From contig CAWDYI010000003.1 of the NCBI GenBank assembly GCA_963806395.1, forward strand, positions 62,001 to 126,000: DNA of 64,000 bases. Direction: 5' to 3'. Positions 17,774 through 25,074 of the stretch are shown piece by piece (within the stretch, counting starts at the first letter, position 1; every line of letters begins with the position of its first letter). The position numbers and the translations under genes are program-made. The notes under the pieces were generated by a model, which saw only the letters and a list, made by a program, of their open reading frames with translations, made no database searches and had not been told where the DNA came from. Origin of the DNA: DASSUW01 sp963806395 (GTDB lineage: Bacteria; Actinomycetota; Thermoleophilia; Solirubrobacterales; Solirubrobacteraceae).

Positions 17774-18871
17774 TCAACGCGAACGCCCGGCGACGAAGGC
17801 GGCGCCGGAGATCGCGATCCGGTCGTCGTAGCCGCCGGCGATCAGCGTCCCGCCGGCTCCGAGCGCCGTCGCGGTGGCGAACGATCCGGCGATTCCGCCG
17901 CCGGGCACGGCGACCGATCGGCCGCGGCGCACGTCGACGACCTCCGGCGCGGCGGAATCGCCCGCGACGAGCACGCGGCCGTCCGGCAGCAGGGCGGCCG
18001 CGGCCGGGAGCTTGTAGCGGGCCGATCGCAGGTCCGGCCCGGGTGCGAAGCGGCCGGTGCGCGGGTCGAAGAGCTCCGTCGAGGCCAGGCGCTCGCGCGT
18101 CTCGGCATCCCGGCTCCCGCCGATCACGAGCACGCGGCCGTCCGGCAGCGCAACGGCAGCGTGCTTGCCCCGCCCGGTCCTTAGGGCGCCCAAACCGGGG
18201 TCAGACCCCTGTTCGGGCGCCCTAACCAGGGTCTGACCCCTAAGCAGTTCGGTGGCGCCGATCGCGCGGCCCTCGGCGTCGTAGCCGCCGGCGACGAGCA
18301 CGCGGCCGTCTTCGAGCAGCGTCGCCGTGTGGCCCTGGCGGCCGTGGCGCAGGGGCGGGCCGGGGCGGAAGCGGCCGTTTGCCCAGACCTCGGTCGAGGC
18401 GAGCGCGCCGTCGCCGCCGATCACCAGCACGCGGCCGTCGCGGAGGCGGACCGCGGCATGGCCCCCGCGCGGGGTGGCGAGCGCGCCGGTCGGCCGGCAG
18501 CGCGTCCGGTCGCAGAGCTCGGCGGTCGCCAGCGCGCCCTGGCCCTCGCGGGCGTAGCCGCCGATCAGCAGGACGCGGCCGTCGCCCAGCCGGACTGCGG
18601 TGTGTGCGTCGCGCGGGCCCGTGAGCTGCGGGCCGGTGGTGAAGCGCGCCGTGCGGGCGTCGTAGAGCTCGGAGCTGTCGGTCGCGGTGCCGCAGCCGTC
18701 CGTCACGCACCCGCCGGCGAGCAGGACGTTGCCGTCGGCGAGCACCGTGGCCGTGTGTGCCGCGCGCGGCGTGGCGAGCGCTGCGGTGTCGTGGACCGTG
18801 AAGCGGTCCTCATCTCCGCCGCAACCGCCGAGGGCGGCGAGAACGGCGAGCGTGGCGCGCCATCGGCCCAC
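17774..18871 (-). CDS. Kelch/galactose-oxidase-like beta-propeller lipoprotein
   Basis: A 365-residue protein with a lipoprotein signal (ATLAVLAALGGC, lipobox LGGC), so it should be anchored outside the membrane. It has six or so kelch-type repeats of the form R-x-x-HxA-x-x-LxDGRVLVxGG (e.g. PRAAHTATVLADGNVLLAGG, PRGGHAAVRLRDGRVLVIGG). Between two repeats a 21-codon stretch (about LRGQTLVRAPEQ to GALR) is encoded by the 63-bp repeat element at 18181-18243, which keeps the frame. Ligand unknown. Confidence 0.8.
   Translation of the reverse strand: MGRWRATLAVLAALGGCGGDEDRFTVHDTAALATPRAAHTATVLADGNVLLAGGCVTDGCGTATDSSELYDARTARFTTGPQLTGPRDAHTAVRLGDGRVLLIGGYAREGQGALATAELCDRTRCRPTGALATPRGGHAAVRLRDGRVLVIGGDGALASTEVWANGRFRPGPPLRHGRQGHTATLLEDGRVLVAGGYDAEGRAIGATELLRGQTLVRAPEQGSDPGLGALRTGRGKHAAVALPDGRVLVIGGSRDAETRERLASTELFDPRTGRFAPGPDLRSARYKLPAAAALLPDGRVLVAGDSAAPEVVDVRRGRSVAVPGGGIAGSFATATALGAGGTLIAGGYDDRIAISGAAFVAGRSR
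18181..18243. repeat. 63-bp composite palindromic element inside a kelch-protein gene
   Basis: Order: TTAGGGCGCCC (18181-18191), GGGGTCAGACCCC (18197-18209), GGGCGCCCTAA (18215-18225, exact inverse of the first block), then AGGGTCTGACCCCTAA (18228-18243). The same blocks occur at 61064-61110. The element is exactly 63 bases, 21 codons, so it is read through in frame. Confidence 0.8.
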
Positions 18872-18905
18872 ACGGCGGGTACCGCCGCGGCCGCCCGCCG
18901 GTTCC

Positions 18906-19502
18906 CTACGGGTAGGCCATCAGCAGCACGCAGCGGGTCGTCTCGAGCGCTTCGTACATGTGTGGGACGTCTGAGCTGAAGGTGACGAGGTCTCCAGGCC
19001 CGAGCACGACCGGGCCGGTCTGCGGCCCGACGCGGAGGCGACCGACGATGACGACCAGGTGCTCCACGACACCGGAGTGGTGGGCGTCCGCGTTGCGCAC
19101 CGCGCCCACCTCGAGGTCGAGCGAGTACAGATCGAACGTGCCGCGGCCGTGCGAGGCGCTCAGCAGCCGCCCCGCCCAGCCGGGCGCCTCGGCCGAGTGC
19201 ATCGGCGGCACGTCGGCACCGCGCACGACGCGCATCGTCGGCCGCTCCTCCTCGACGATCCGCGCGAACGGCACGCGCAGCGCGGCGGCGAGCGCCCACA
19301 GCGTCTCGACGCTCGGGTTGGCCTTGCCGGACTCGAGCTGGGCGAGCGTCGACTTGCCGAGGCCCGCGGCGGCGGCCAGGTCGGCGAGCGTGAGCCCGGC
19401 CTGCATGCGCAGGGAGCGCACGTTGCCCGCGACGGCCCGCACGAACGAGTCGACGCTCGCCGTCGTCTCCACATCCTGCGTCTGATCCATTTCGCTGGAC
19501 AA
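18906..19502 (-). CDS. XRE-family regulator with C-terminal cupin
   Basis: A 198-residue repressor-type protein: helix-turn-helix at residues about 25-80 (LRMQAGLTLADLAAAAGLGKSTLAQLESGKANPSVETLWALAAAL) and a cupin sensor domain after residue 110 (GVVEHLVVIVGRLRVG, GPGDLVTFSSDVPHMYEA). It is divergent from azlCD with a 32-50 base gap containing inverted repeats, so it very probably controls branched-chain amino acid export. The cupin ligand is unknown. Confidence 0.88.
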   Translation of the reverse strand: MSSEMDQTQDVETTASVDSFVRAVAGNVRSLRMQAGLTLADLAAAAGLGKSTLAQLESGKANPSVETLWALAAALRVPFARIVEEERPTMRVVRGADVPPMHSAEAPGWAGRLLSASHGRGTFDLYSLDLEVGAVRNADAHHSGVVEHLVVIVGRLRVGPQTGPVVLGPGDLVTFSSDVPHMYEALETTRCVLLMAYP

Positions 19503-19513
19503 AGATCTACTCT

Positions 19514-19551
19514 GATGGAATACTATCCAACATCATGGAAGCAAGTTCCAT
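19514..19551. promoter_or_regulatory. Candidate operator/promoter between XRE-cupin gene and azlC
   Basis: ATGGAAGCAAGTTCCAT (19535-19551) is a perfect inverted repeat with 6-base arms, and ATGGAA also occurs at 19514-19519 followed by TACTAT (19521-19526), a -10-like hexamer for azlC. The AT-rich character is striking in this GC-rich window. If the repeat is the operator, azlC may really start at ATG 19553. Confidence 0.5.
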
Positions 19552-20236
19552 TATGGCGGACTGTTCTCCTGCTCGGCAAGCCGAGCAGAGCGGTCTCGTC
19601 GCCGGGATGCGTGCCGTCGCCCCGATCGCCGTCGCCGTCGTCGCCTTCGGCGCCTCGTACGGCATCCTGGCGCGCGACGCCGGCATGGGCGTCGCCGCGC
19701 CGATCGTGATGTCGCTGACCACGTTCGCCGGGTCGGCGCAGTTCGCGGTCGCTTCCGTGCTCGAGTCGGGCGGTGCGGTCGCCGCTGCGATCGTCGCCGC
19801 GGTGCTGCTGAACCTGCGCTACCTCGCGATCGGCGCCTCGGTCGCGCCATCGCTGCGCGGCGGCCCGCTGCGCCGGCTCGCGGAGGGCCAGCTCGCGGTC
19901 GACGAGTCGTGGGCGGTCTCGCAGCGCGACGGCGTGGTGGACCGCGACCGGATGATCGGCGCCGGCCTGGTGCTGATGGTCGCGTGGTGCGGCGGGACCG
20001 TCGCCGGCGTGCTCGGTGGCAGCGCGCTCGGCGATCCAGCCGACTACGGGCTCGACGCGATGTTCCCGGCGCTCTTCCTCGCTCTCCTGGTCGGCCAGCT
20101 CGACGGGCCGCGCGCCCGCGCCGCGGCGCTCGCCGGCGGCCTGATCGCGCTCGCGCTGACGCCGCTGGTGCCGCCCGGCATCCCGATCGTCGCGGCTGCC
20201 GCGGGTGCCGTGGTCGCGCTCGGGGTGCGGCGATGA
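19535..20236 (+). CDS. azlC: AzlC-type branched-chain amino acid exporter, large subunit
   Basis: A membrane protein of 233 residues (227 if it starts at ATG 19553). Family markers: RAVAPIAVAVVAFGASYGILARDAG, TTFAGSAQFA and LLNLRYLAIGAS, with DESWAV. AzlC and AzlD together export branched-chain and related amino acids. The stop overlaps azlD (ATGATGA). Regulation is probably by the divergent XRE-cupin protein. Confidence 0.9.
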   Translation: MEASSIMADCSPARQAEQSGLVAGMRAVAPIAVAVVAFGASYGILARDAGMGVAAPIVMSLTTFAGSAQFAVASVLESGGAVAAAIVAAVLLNLRYLAIGASVAPSLRGGPLRRLAEGQLAVDESWAVSQRDGVVDRDRMIGAGLVLMVAWCGGTVAGVLGGSALGDPADYGLDAMFPALFLALLVGQLDGPRARAAALAGGLIALALTPLVPPGIPIVAAAAGAVVALGVRR

Positions 20237-20547
20237 TGACGGCGTGGATCGCGGTCGCCGTCGTCGGCGTGGCGACGGTCGCGCTCAAGGGCGCCGGTCC
20301 GGTCGCGTTCGCCGGCCGGCCGCTGCCGCGCGCGTTCGCGCTCGTGATGCCGCTGCTCGCGCCCTGCCTGCTCGCCGCCCTCGTGGTGGGCCAGACGCTC
20401 GGCGACGGCCGCGCGCTGGTCGTGGACGCACGCCTGGCCGGCGTCGCCGCGGCCGCCGTGGCGCTGCTGCTGCGGGCGCCGCTGCTCGTCGTGCTCGCGT
20501 CGGCGGCCGGCGTGGCCGCGGCGGCGCGCGCGGTCGGCGCCGCCTAG
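20233..20547 (+). CDS. azlD: AzlD-type branched-chain amino acid exporter, small subunit
   Basis: A 104-residue, almost wholly hydrophobic protein with three to four spans and the family layout (WIAVAVVGVATVALKGAGPVAFAGRPLP, then LLAPCLLAALVVGQTL, then a tail of helices). It partners AzlC. ATG 20233 overlaps the azlC stop; ATG 20236 is an alternative. Confidence 0.88.
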   Translation: MMTAWIAVAVVGVATVALKGAGPVAFAGRPLPRAFALVMPLLAPCLLAALVVGQTLGDGRALVVDARLAGVAAAAVALLLRAPLLVVLASAAGVAAAARAVGAA

Positions 20548-20604
20548 ATCCCCCCGAACGACCAGGATCCGGTGGCGGGCGCCGCTTAGGCTGCCTGAAG
20601 GCCG

Positions 20605-22626
20605 ATGATGCGACCGCCGCTTGTCACCGCCCTGCTCGTGCTCGCGCCGTTGGTGTGGAACGCGCCCGCGCTCGCGAGCCCGGCGCAGGACGCCTTCGGC
20701 GTCAGCCAGGCGCGACTCGACGCGCCGGCGCTCGACGGCGACCGCGACGGCAACCGCGCGCACTACGGCAAGGGCGACCTCGTGACCGCCGTGATCGACA
20801 CCGGGATCGACCCGCGTGTCCACGGTTTGGCCGACAAGGTGATCGGCTTCAAGGACTTCGTCAACGGCCAGACGGAGCCGTACGACGACGCGAGCCACGG
20901 CACCTGGGTGTCGGGCATCCTTGCCGGGAGCACGACCGGGGCGCTGCCCGAGGGTGTGGCGCCGGGATCGGCGCTCGTCGGTGTCAAGGTCGTCGACGAG
21001 AACTTCCAGAGCAGCCTTCAGTTGATCGCCGACGGGATCCGGTGGGTGATCGCGAACAAGAACGTGTACGGGATCGAGGCGATCAACCTCTCGATCGGCG
21101 ACCCGACCGCGTGGGGAGACGGGACCGACGTGGCCGAGCGCGCCGTCGACGACGCGGTCGCCGCGGGCATCGTGGTCGTCGCCGGCACCGGCAACGACGG
21201 GCCGGGGGCGGGCACCGTCGCGTCTCCGGGCAGCGCCCGCGACGCGCTGACCGTCGGTGCGATGGCCGACCCGGCCACGCCGGTGGACATGGGCGGTCCG
21301 GGGTTCCGGGTGCTCGGGACCTCCAGCCGCGGGCCGACGGCGGACGGGCGCACGAAGCCCGACATCGTGGCGGCCGGAGCCCACATCTCGGCCTGGCCCG
21401 GCCAGCCGGACGGGGCGCCCGGGGCGGGAACCAGCGGCGCGACGCCGTTCGTCACCGGGGTCGCGCTGCTGATGCTCGACGCCGACCCCACGCTGACCCC
21501 GGCCGAGATCAAGGCCGTGATGCAGAACACGGCGCAGGACTGGGGGCCGCCGGGACTGGACAACGACTACGGCGCGGGCCGGCTCGACGCCTACGCGGCG
21601 CTCCACGCGGCCGGCGCCGCGTTGGCGACGCCGCCTGGCGTCGCGAGGCATGCCCGCTTCAACGGCACCGTCGGCACGGCGTCTACCGAGCACCACGTCG
21701 CGGTCGCGAACACCGGCCTGCCGCTCGCCGTGACGCTGATCGGGCCGGCGGACCTCGACCTCACGTTGAAGAACCCGGCCGGCGCCCCGATCGGCAGCTC
21801 GGCGACCGCGGAGCGTCAGGAAGACGTGAGCGCGACACCCGCGGCGGCCGGGCAGTACACGCTCGTGGTGCACGCCGCCGCAGCCGGCGGCGCGTACTCG
21901 CTCGACGTGTCCGGCGGGCTCGGACCGCTCGACGCCGCCGCTCCCGCGCTGACACTCGACGCGCCGGCCGCGCGGACGCGCGACACCACGCTGGTGCTCG
22001 GCGGCCGCGCCGGGACCGCGCTCGGCGACTTCCCCGGCGTCGTGGCGCGGGTGTACCGGGCGGGCGTGGTGGTCCGCACGCTGCCGGCGCTCGTGCTGCC
22101 GGACGGGCGCTGGTCGGTCGAGGCACGCCCGCCGCTCGCCGACGGGACGTACCAGGTGCGTGCCGAGCAGGGCGACCACGCCGGGAACGTGACGCGCACG
22201 GCGCTCGCTACGTCGACGATCGACACCACGCCGCCGCGCGCGGTCGAGCCGCCGCCGCGGCCCGTCACACCAGCGCCCGACCGCGCGGCGCCGAACGCAG
22301 CGCTCGTGCAACCAAGCCTGCGCCAGCTCGGCCGGCTGCGCGGCGCGGGCGTGCGCGTTCGAGTGCGCTGCGACGAGGCCTGCCGCGTCGCGGCCGAGCT
22401 GCGCATCGCCGCCGGCACGGCTCGCCGCCTCGGGCTGACGCGCCGGATCGCCCGCGGGAGCACGTCGCTCACCGGCGCAGGAACCGCGGCCGTTCGCCTG
22501 CGCGCACCCAGCCGGGTCCGCGCGCGGCTGCGCCGGGTGCGCTCGCTGTCCGTGACGCTGAGGCTCACCGCGACCGATGCCGCCGGGAACGCGGCGCCGG
22601 TCAGCCGCCGCCTGCGGCTCCGCTGA
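20605..22626 (+). CDS. Secreted subtilisin-like serine protease (S8)
   Basis: A 673-residue protein with a signal peptide (PPLVTALLVLAPLVWNAPALA). The S8 triad is visible: Asp in TAVIDTGID, His in DDASHGTWVSGILAG, Ser in GTSGATPFVTGVALL, with the oxyanion Asn region GTGNDGPG. No long propeptide with an inhibitor fold is apparent. After the catalytic domain (to about residue 330) come a PPC-like beta domain (VANTGLPLAVTLIGPADLDL), an Ig-like segment and a basic C-terminal Ig-like domain (VRVRCDEACRVAAELRI). Probably exported and active on extracellular protein. Confidence 0.88.
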   Translation: MMRPPLVTALLVLAPLVWNAPALASPAQDAFGVSQARLDAPALDGDRDGNRAHYGKGDLVTAVIDTGIDPRVHGLADKVIGFKDFVNGQTEPYDDASHGTWVSGILAGSTTGALPEGVAPGSALVGVKVVDENFQSSLQLIADGIRWVIANKNVYGIEAINLSIGDPTAWGDGTDVAERAVDDAVAAGIVVVAGTGNDGPGAGTVASPGSARDALTVGAMADPATPVDMGGPGFRVLGTSSRGPTADGRTKPDIVAAGAHISAWPGQPDGAPGAGTSGATPFVTGVALLMLDADPTLTPAEIKAVMQNTAQDWGPPGLDNDYGAGRLDAYAALHAAGAALATPPGVARHARFNGTVGTASTEHHVAVANTGLPLAVTLIGPADLDLTLKNPAGAPIGSSATAERQEDVSATPAAAGQYTLVVHAAAAGGAYSLDVSGGLGPLDAAAPALTLDAPAARTRDTTLVLGGRAGTALGDFPGVVARVYRAGVVVRTLPALVLPDGRWSVEARPPLADGTYQVRAEQGDHAGNVTRTALATSTIDTTPPRAVEPPPRPVTPAPDRAAPNAALVQPSLRQLGRLRGAGVRVRVRCDEACRVAAELRIAAGTARRLGLTRRIARGSTSLTGAGTAAVRLRAPSRVRARLRRVRSLSVTLRLTATDAAGNAAPVSRRLRLR

Positions 22627-22632
22627 CCGCCC

Positions 22633-23403
22633 TCACGACGCGTCTCGCAGCCTCGCGTCCGCCACCTCGTGCCGCGGCAGGAGCTCGTGCGCCCGCTGCA
22701 GCGTGCCGGCGTCGAGCGAGGCGTCGACGAGCTCCCACTCGCCCGCGTACGCATCGATGACGGCGCGCTCGACGTCGTCCACAGTCACGCCCGCGACCTC
22801 GTCGCCGACGCCGCCCGCGGTGGCCGGATCCCAGTCCAGCTCGAGCGCGCGGTACACGTCGACGAGCACGCTCCGGAGGGCGTCCGCGTCGCGCACTGCG
22901 AGCGACGCGGCGAGCAGTGACGCGTGCCGCACCACGCGCTGGGCGGTGCCGACGAGCTTGACCGCGCCGCGGGCGTTGACGGTGAACTCACCGGGGCAGA
23001 ACTCGCCCGGCACGCGGCCGACGCGGGCGTCCACGCCGAGATCTCCCAGGGCGGCGGCGAGAACGCGCGCCGAGCGCGCGAAGCGCTCCTGCATGCCGGC
23101 GATCGGGTCGGCCTCCGGGAGCAGCTCGTCGATGCCCAGGCAGCCCTCGTGGTAGGCGACCGCGTGACCGCCCGGCGCGCGCACGACCGGCTCGAACCCG
23201 TGCTCGCGTGCGGCCGCGGCGGCCGCCGCGAATCCCGGCCGGAGCGCATCGATGCGGCCGAACGCCAGCGTGGGGGCGGGGCGGTAGAGCCGCAGCACCG
23301 GCCCGAGCGCCCCCTCGTTCACGCGCTCGACCAGCGCGTGCGAGACCGCGACCTCGAGCGCGGGCCGGCGCGGAGAGGTCTCGCGGACGATCAGCACGCG
23401 CAT
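22633..23403 (-). CDS. Lipoate-protein ligase A family protein
   Basis: A protein of about 256 residues from the biotin/lipoyl ligase-octanoyltransferase superfamily. Markers: RLYRPAPTLAFGRIDAL, RAPGGHAVAYHEGCLGIDELL in place of the usual RRxSGGG loop, and the lysine motif VKLVGTAQRVVRHASLL. It could attach lipoate or transfer octanoyl groups to E2/GcvH proteins. ATG 23403 is preferred to a TTG three codons upstream. The gene is convergent with the subtilase (6-base gap). Confidence 0.75.
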   Translation of the reverse strand: MRVLIVRETSPRRPALEVAVSHALVERVNEGALGPVLRLYRPAPTLAFGRIDALRPGFAAAAAAAREHGFEPVVRAPGGHAVAYHEGCLGIDELLPEADPIAGMQERFARSARVLAAALGDLGVDARVGRVPGEFCPGEFTVNARGAVKLVGTAQRVVRHASLLAASLAVRDADALRSVLVDVYRALELDWDPATAGGVGDEVAGVTVDDVERAVIDAYAGEWELVDASLDAGTLQRAHELLPRHEVADARLRDAS

Positions 23404-23431
23404 CCGGTCCAATGATGATGCAGCGCCGCTG

Positions 23432-23965
23432 TCAGGCGGCGACGGCGTCGCGCACGCGGCGGGTGCCGAGGCGGATCCGGCTCTTGGCCGTGCCGAGCGG
23501 CACGCAGGTGGCCTGCGCGAGCTCGCGGTCGCTCAGGCCCGCGATGTGATGCAGCAGCACGGCGGCGCGCTGGCCGTCCGGCAGGTCGTCGAGCACGCGA
23601 AGGACCGCATGGGCGCTGTCCCGGCGGATCACCGTGTCCGACGAGGGCTCGGCGGTCGCCGGCTGCGTGCGCGCCTCCTGCGTCCGGCGGTTGAGGGCCG
23701 CCGTCGCAGCCGCGTGCGTGCGCAGTCGGTCGAGCGCCCGGCTACGGGCCATGACCCGCACGAACGTGCTCAGCGACCCACGGTCCGGGCGGTAGGCCTC
23801 GGGGTGTGTCCAGAGCGAGCAGAACACCTCTTGGACGACATCCTCCGCCGCCTCGCCGTCGCGCAGAATCGCGACGGCCGCGGCGTGCGCCGCCGGCGCA
23901 AGGCGACGATAGGCGGCTGAGAACGCCTCGGGATCGCGCAGGTGGGGGCGGGTCCGTTGCTCCAT
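23432..23965 (-). CDS. ECF-type RNA polymerase sigma factor, LitS-like by context
   Basis: A 177-residue sigma factor. Region 2: AAEDVVQEVFCSLW and GSLSTFVRVMARSRALDRLR. Region 4: LPDGQRAAVLLHHIAGLSDRELAQATCVPLGTAKSRIRLGTRRVR. There is no obvious anti-sigma gene next to it. Instead it is divergent from a B12-binding MerR regulator, the arrangement of litS-litR in Streptomyces, where light relieves LitR repression of the sigma factor. I infer the same role here. Confidence 0.85.
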   Translation of the reverse strand: MEQRTRPHLRDPEAFSAAYRRLAPAAHAAAVAILRDGEAAEDVVQEVFCSLWTHPEAYRPDRGSLSTFVRVMARSRALDRLRTHAAATAALNRRTQEARTQPATAEPSSDTVIRRDSAHAVLRVLDDLPDGQRAAVLLHHIAGLSDRELAQATCVPLGTAKSRIRLGTRRVRDAVAA

Positions 23966-23978
23966 CTAGGCGCGCTGC

Positions 23979-24034
23979 CACTGTACACGTTTTGTTGAGA
24001 GTTTGCACAGTGTCTGTAGAAACGTTTACTGTGC
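23979..24034. promoter_or_regulatory. Candidate LitR operators and promoter between sigma factor and litR
   Basis: Three copies of ACTGTNC occur: CACTGTACA (23979-23987), its inverse TGCACAGTG (24004-24012) and ACTGTGC (24028-24034). TTGCAC (24003-24008) and TTTACT (24025-24030), 16 bases apart, look like the -35/-10 of litR, overlapped by the repeats. This suggests autoregulation and control of the divergent sigma-factor gene. Confidence 0.5.
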
Positions 24035-24039
24035 CCGGT

Positions 24040-24903
24040 ATGACCGCGATTCCGCTCGGCGTTCGCATCGGCGAGCTGAGCCGGCGCGTCGGTGTCGCGC
24101 CCGAGACGCTGCGGGCCTGGGAGCGCCGCTACGGCGTGCTGACCCCCGCCCGGACGGACGCCGGCTACCGCGTCTATGGACGCGACGACGAGCTGCGCGC
24201 ACGCCGCATGCAGGGGCTGATCGACGACGGCTGGGCAGCCGGCGAGGCCGCTCGCGCCGTGACCGAGCCGACGGTGCCGCCCGCGACGCCGCCGCCCGCG
24301 GCGGCGGCCGAGGAGCTGGTCCGGGCGCTGCTGGGCTTCGACTCTGCCGAGGCGCACGCGGCGATCGACCGCGTGTTCGCGGCGCGGACGCTCGACGGGG
24401 CGCTGCGCGACGTCGTGCTGCCCGTGCTGCGCGAGGTCGGTGAGGGATGGGAACGCGGCGAGGTCACCGTCGCCCAGGAGCACTACGCGACCGAGCTGCT
24501 CGCCGGCCGCCTGCGCGGGCTGGCGCGCGAATGGGACGACGGCCTCGGCCCGCGCGCCGTGCTCGCCTGCCCGCCCGGCGAGCGCCACGACATCGGCCTG
24601 CTGTGCTGCGGGCTCGCGCTGCACCGGCGCGGCTGGCGCGTCACCTACCTCGGCCCCGACACGCCCGTCGAGTCACTCGCAGGCACCGTGGGGACCGTCA
24701 GTCCGGCGCTCGTCGTCATCGGCGTCCTCCAGCCCGGGCCGCTGCACGACGCCGCGCCGGAGCTGGCCGTGCTGGCGGAGGAGGTCGCCGTCGCGGTCGG
24801 CGGCGCCGGCGCCACGTGGGCTCTCGCGGCCGCCGCCGGCGCGCGCCACCTCGACACCGATCCGGTCACCGCGGCCGTCGAGCTCAGCCGCGACCGGGCG
24901 TAG
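24040..24903 (+). CDS. litR: MerR-family B12-binding regulator of the CarH/LitR photoreceptor type
   Basis: 287 residues: N-terminal MerR helix-turn-helix (RIGELSRRVGVAPETLRAWERRYGVL, RVYGRDD), a helical bundle (about 95-165) and a cobalamin-binding domain. The W-x9-EH signature of light-sensing members is present (W137, E147, H148), and a histidine in GERHDIG lies at 183, exactly 35 residues after H148 as in Thermus CarH (H142/H177). The residue after the Trp is Glu, whereas CarH has the light-state ligand His132 there. Likely a dark-state repressor using adenosylcobalamin. Confidence 0.85.
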   Translation: MTAIPLGVRIGELSRRVGVAPETLRAWERRYGVLTPARTDAGYRVYGRDDELRARRMQGLIDDGWAAGEAARAVTEPTVPPATPPPAAAAEELVRALLGFDSAEAHAAIDRVFAARTLDGALRDVVLPVLREVGEGWERGEVTVAQEHYATELLAGRLRGLAREWDDGLGPRAVLACPPGERHDIGLLCCGLALHRRGWRVTYLGPDTPVESLAGTVGTVSPALVVIGVLQPGPLHDAAPELAVLAEEVAVAVGGAGATWALAAAAGARHLDTDPVTAAVELSRDRA

Positions 24904-24909
24904 CGGGCC

Positions 24910-25072
24910 CCGGCGAACGTCAACTGCGGCATTGAGGGGGCGGGATCGAGGGGGGTGGCTTACGTTTGTTCGATATGCGTGAACGTTTGTGAACCACCCC
25001 CACGATCAGGCGCCCTCGCCGTCCGCAAACGGACACCCAGCTTCCCCACCCAGCGCAGTTGACGTTCGCCGG
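24910..25072. repeat. 163-bp intergenic element with 19-bp inverted ends and internal hairpin
   Basis: The 19-mer at 24910-24928 is the exact reverse complement of CGCAGTTGACGTTCGCCGG at 25054-25072. Inside lies a second inverted pair, GGGGGTGG (24951-24958) and CCACCCCC (24994-25001), around two ACGTTTGT direct repeats (24962 and 24983 area). The element fills the gap between the convergent litR and menC genes. It may be a terminator pair, or a small non-autonomous mobile element. Thirteen bases of the end motif recur at 48822-48834. Confidence 0.65.
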
Positions 25073-25074
25073 CG

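Noticed and set aside
20044..22311. 755-codon minus-strand frame
   Set aside because: Antisense to azlC/azlD and the subtilase, whose catalytic motifs are unambiguous.
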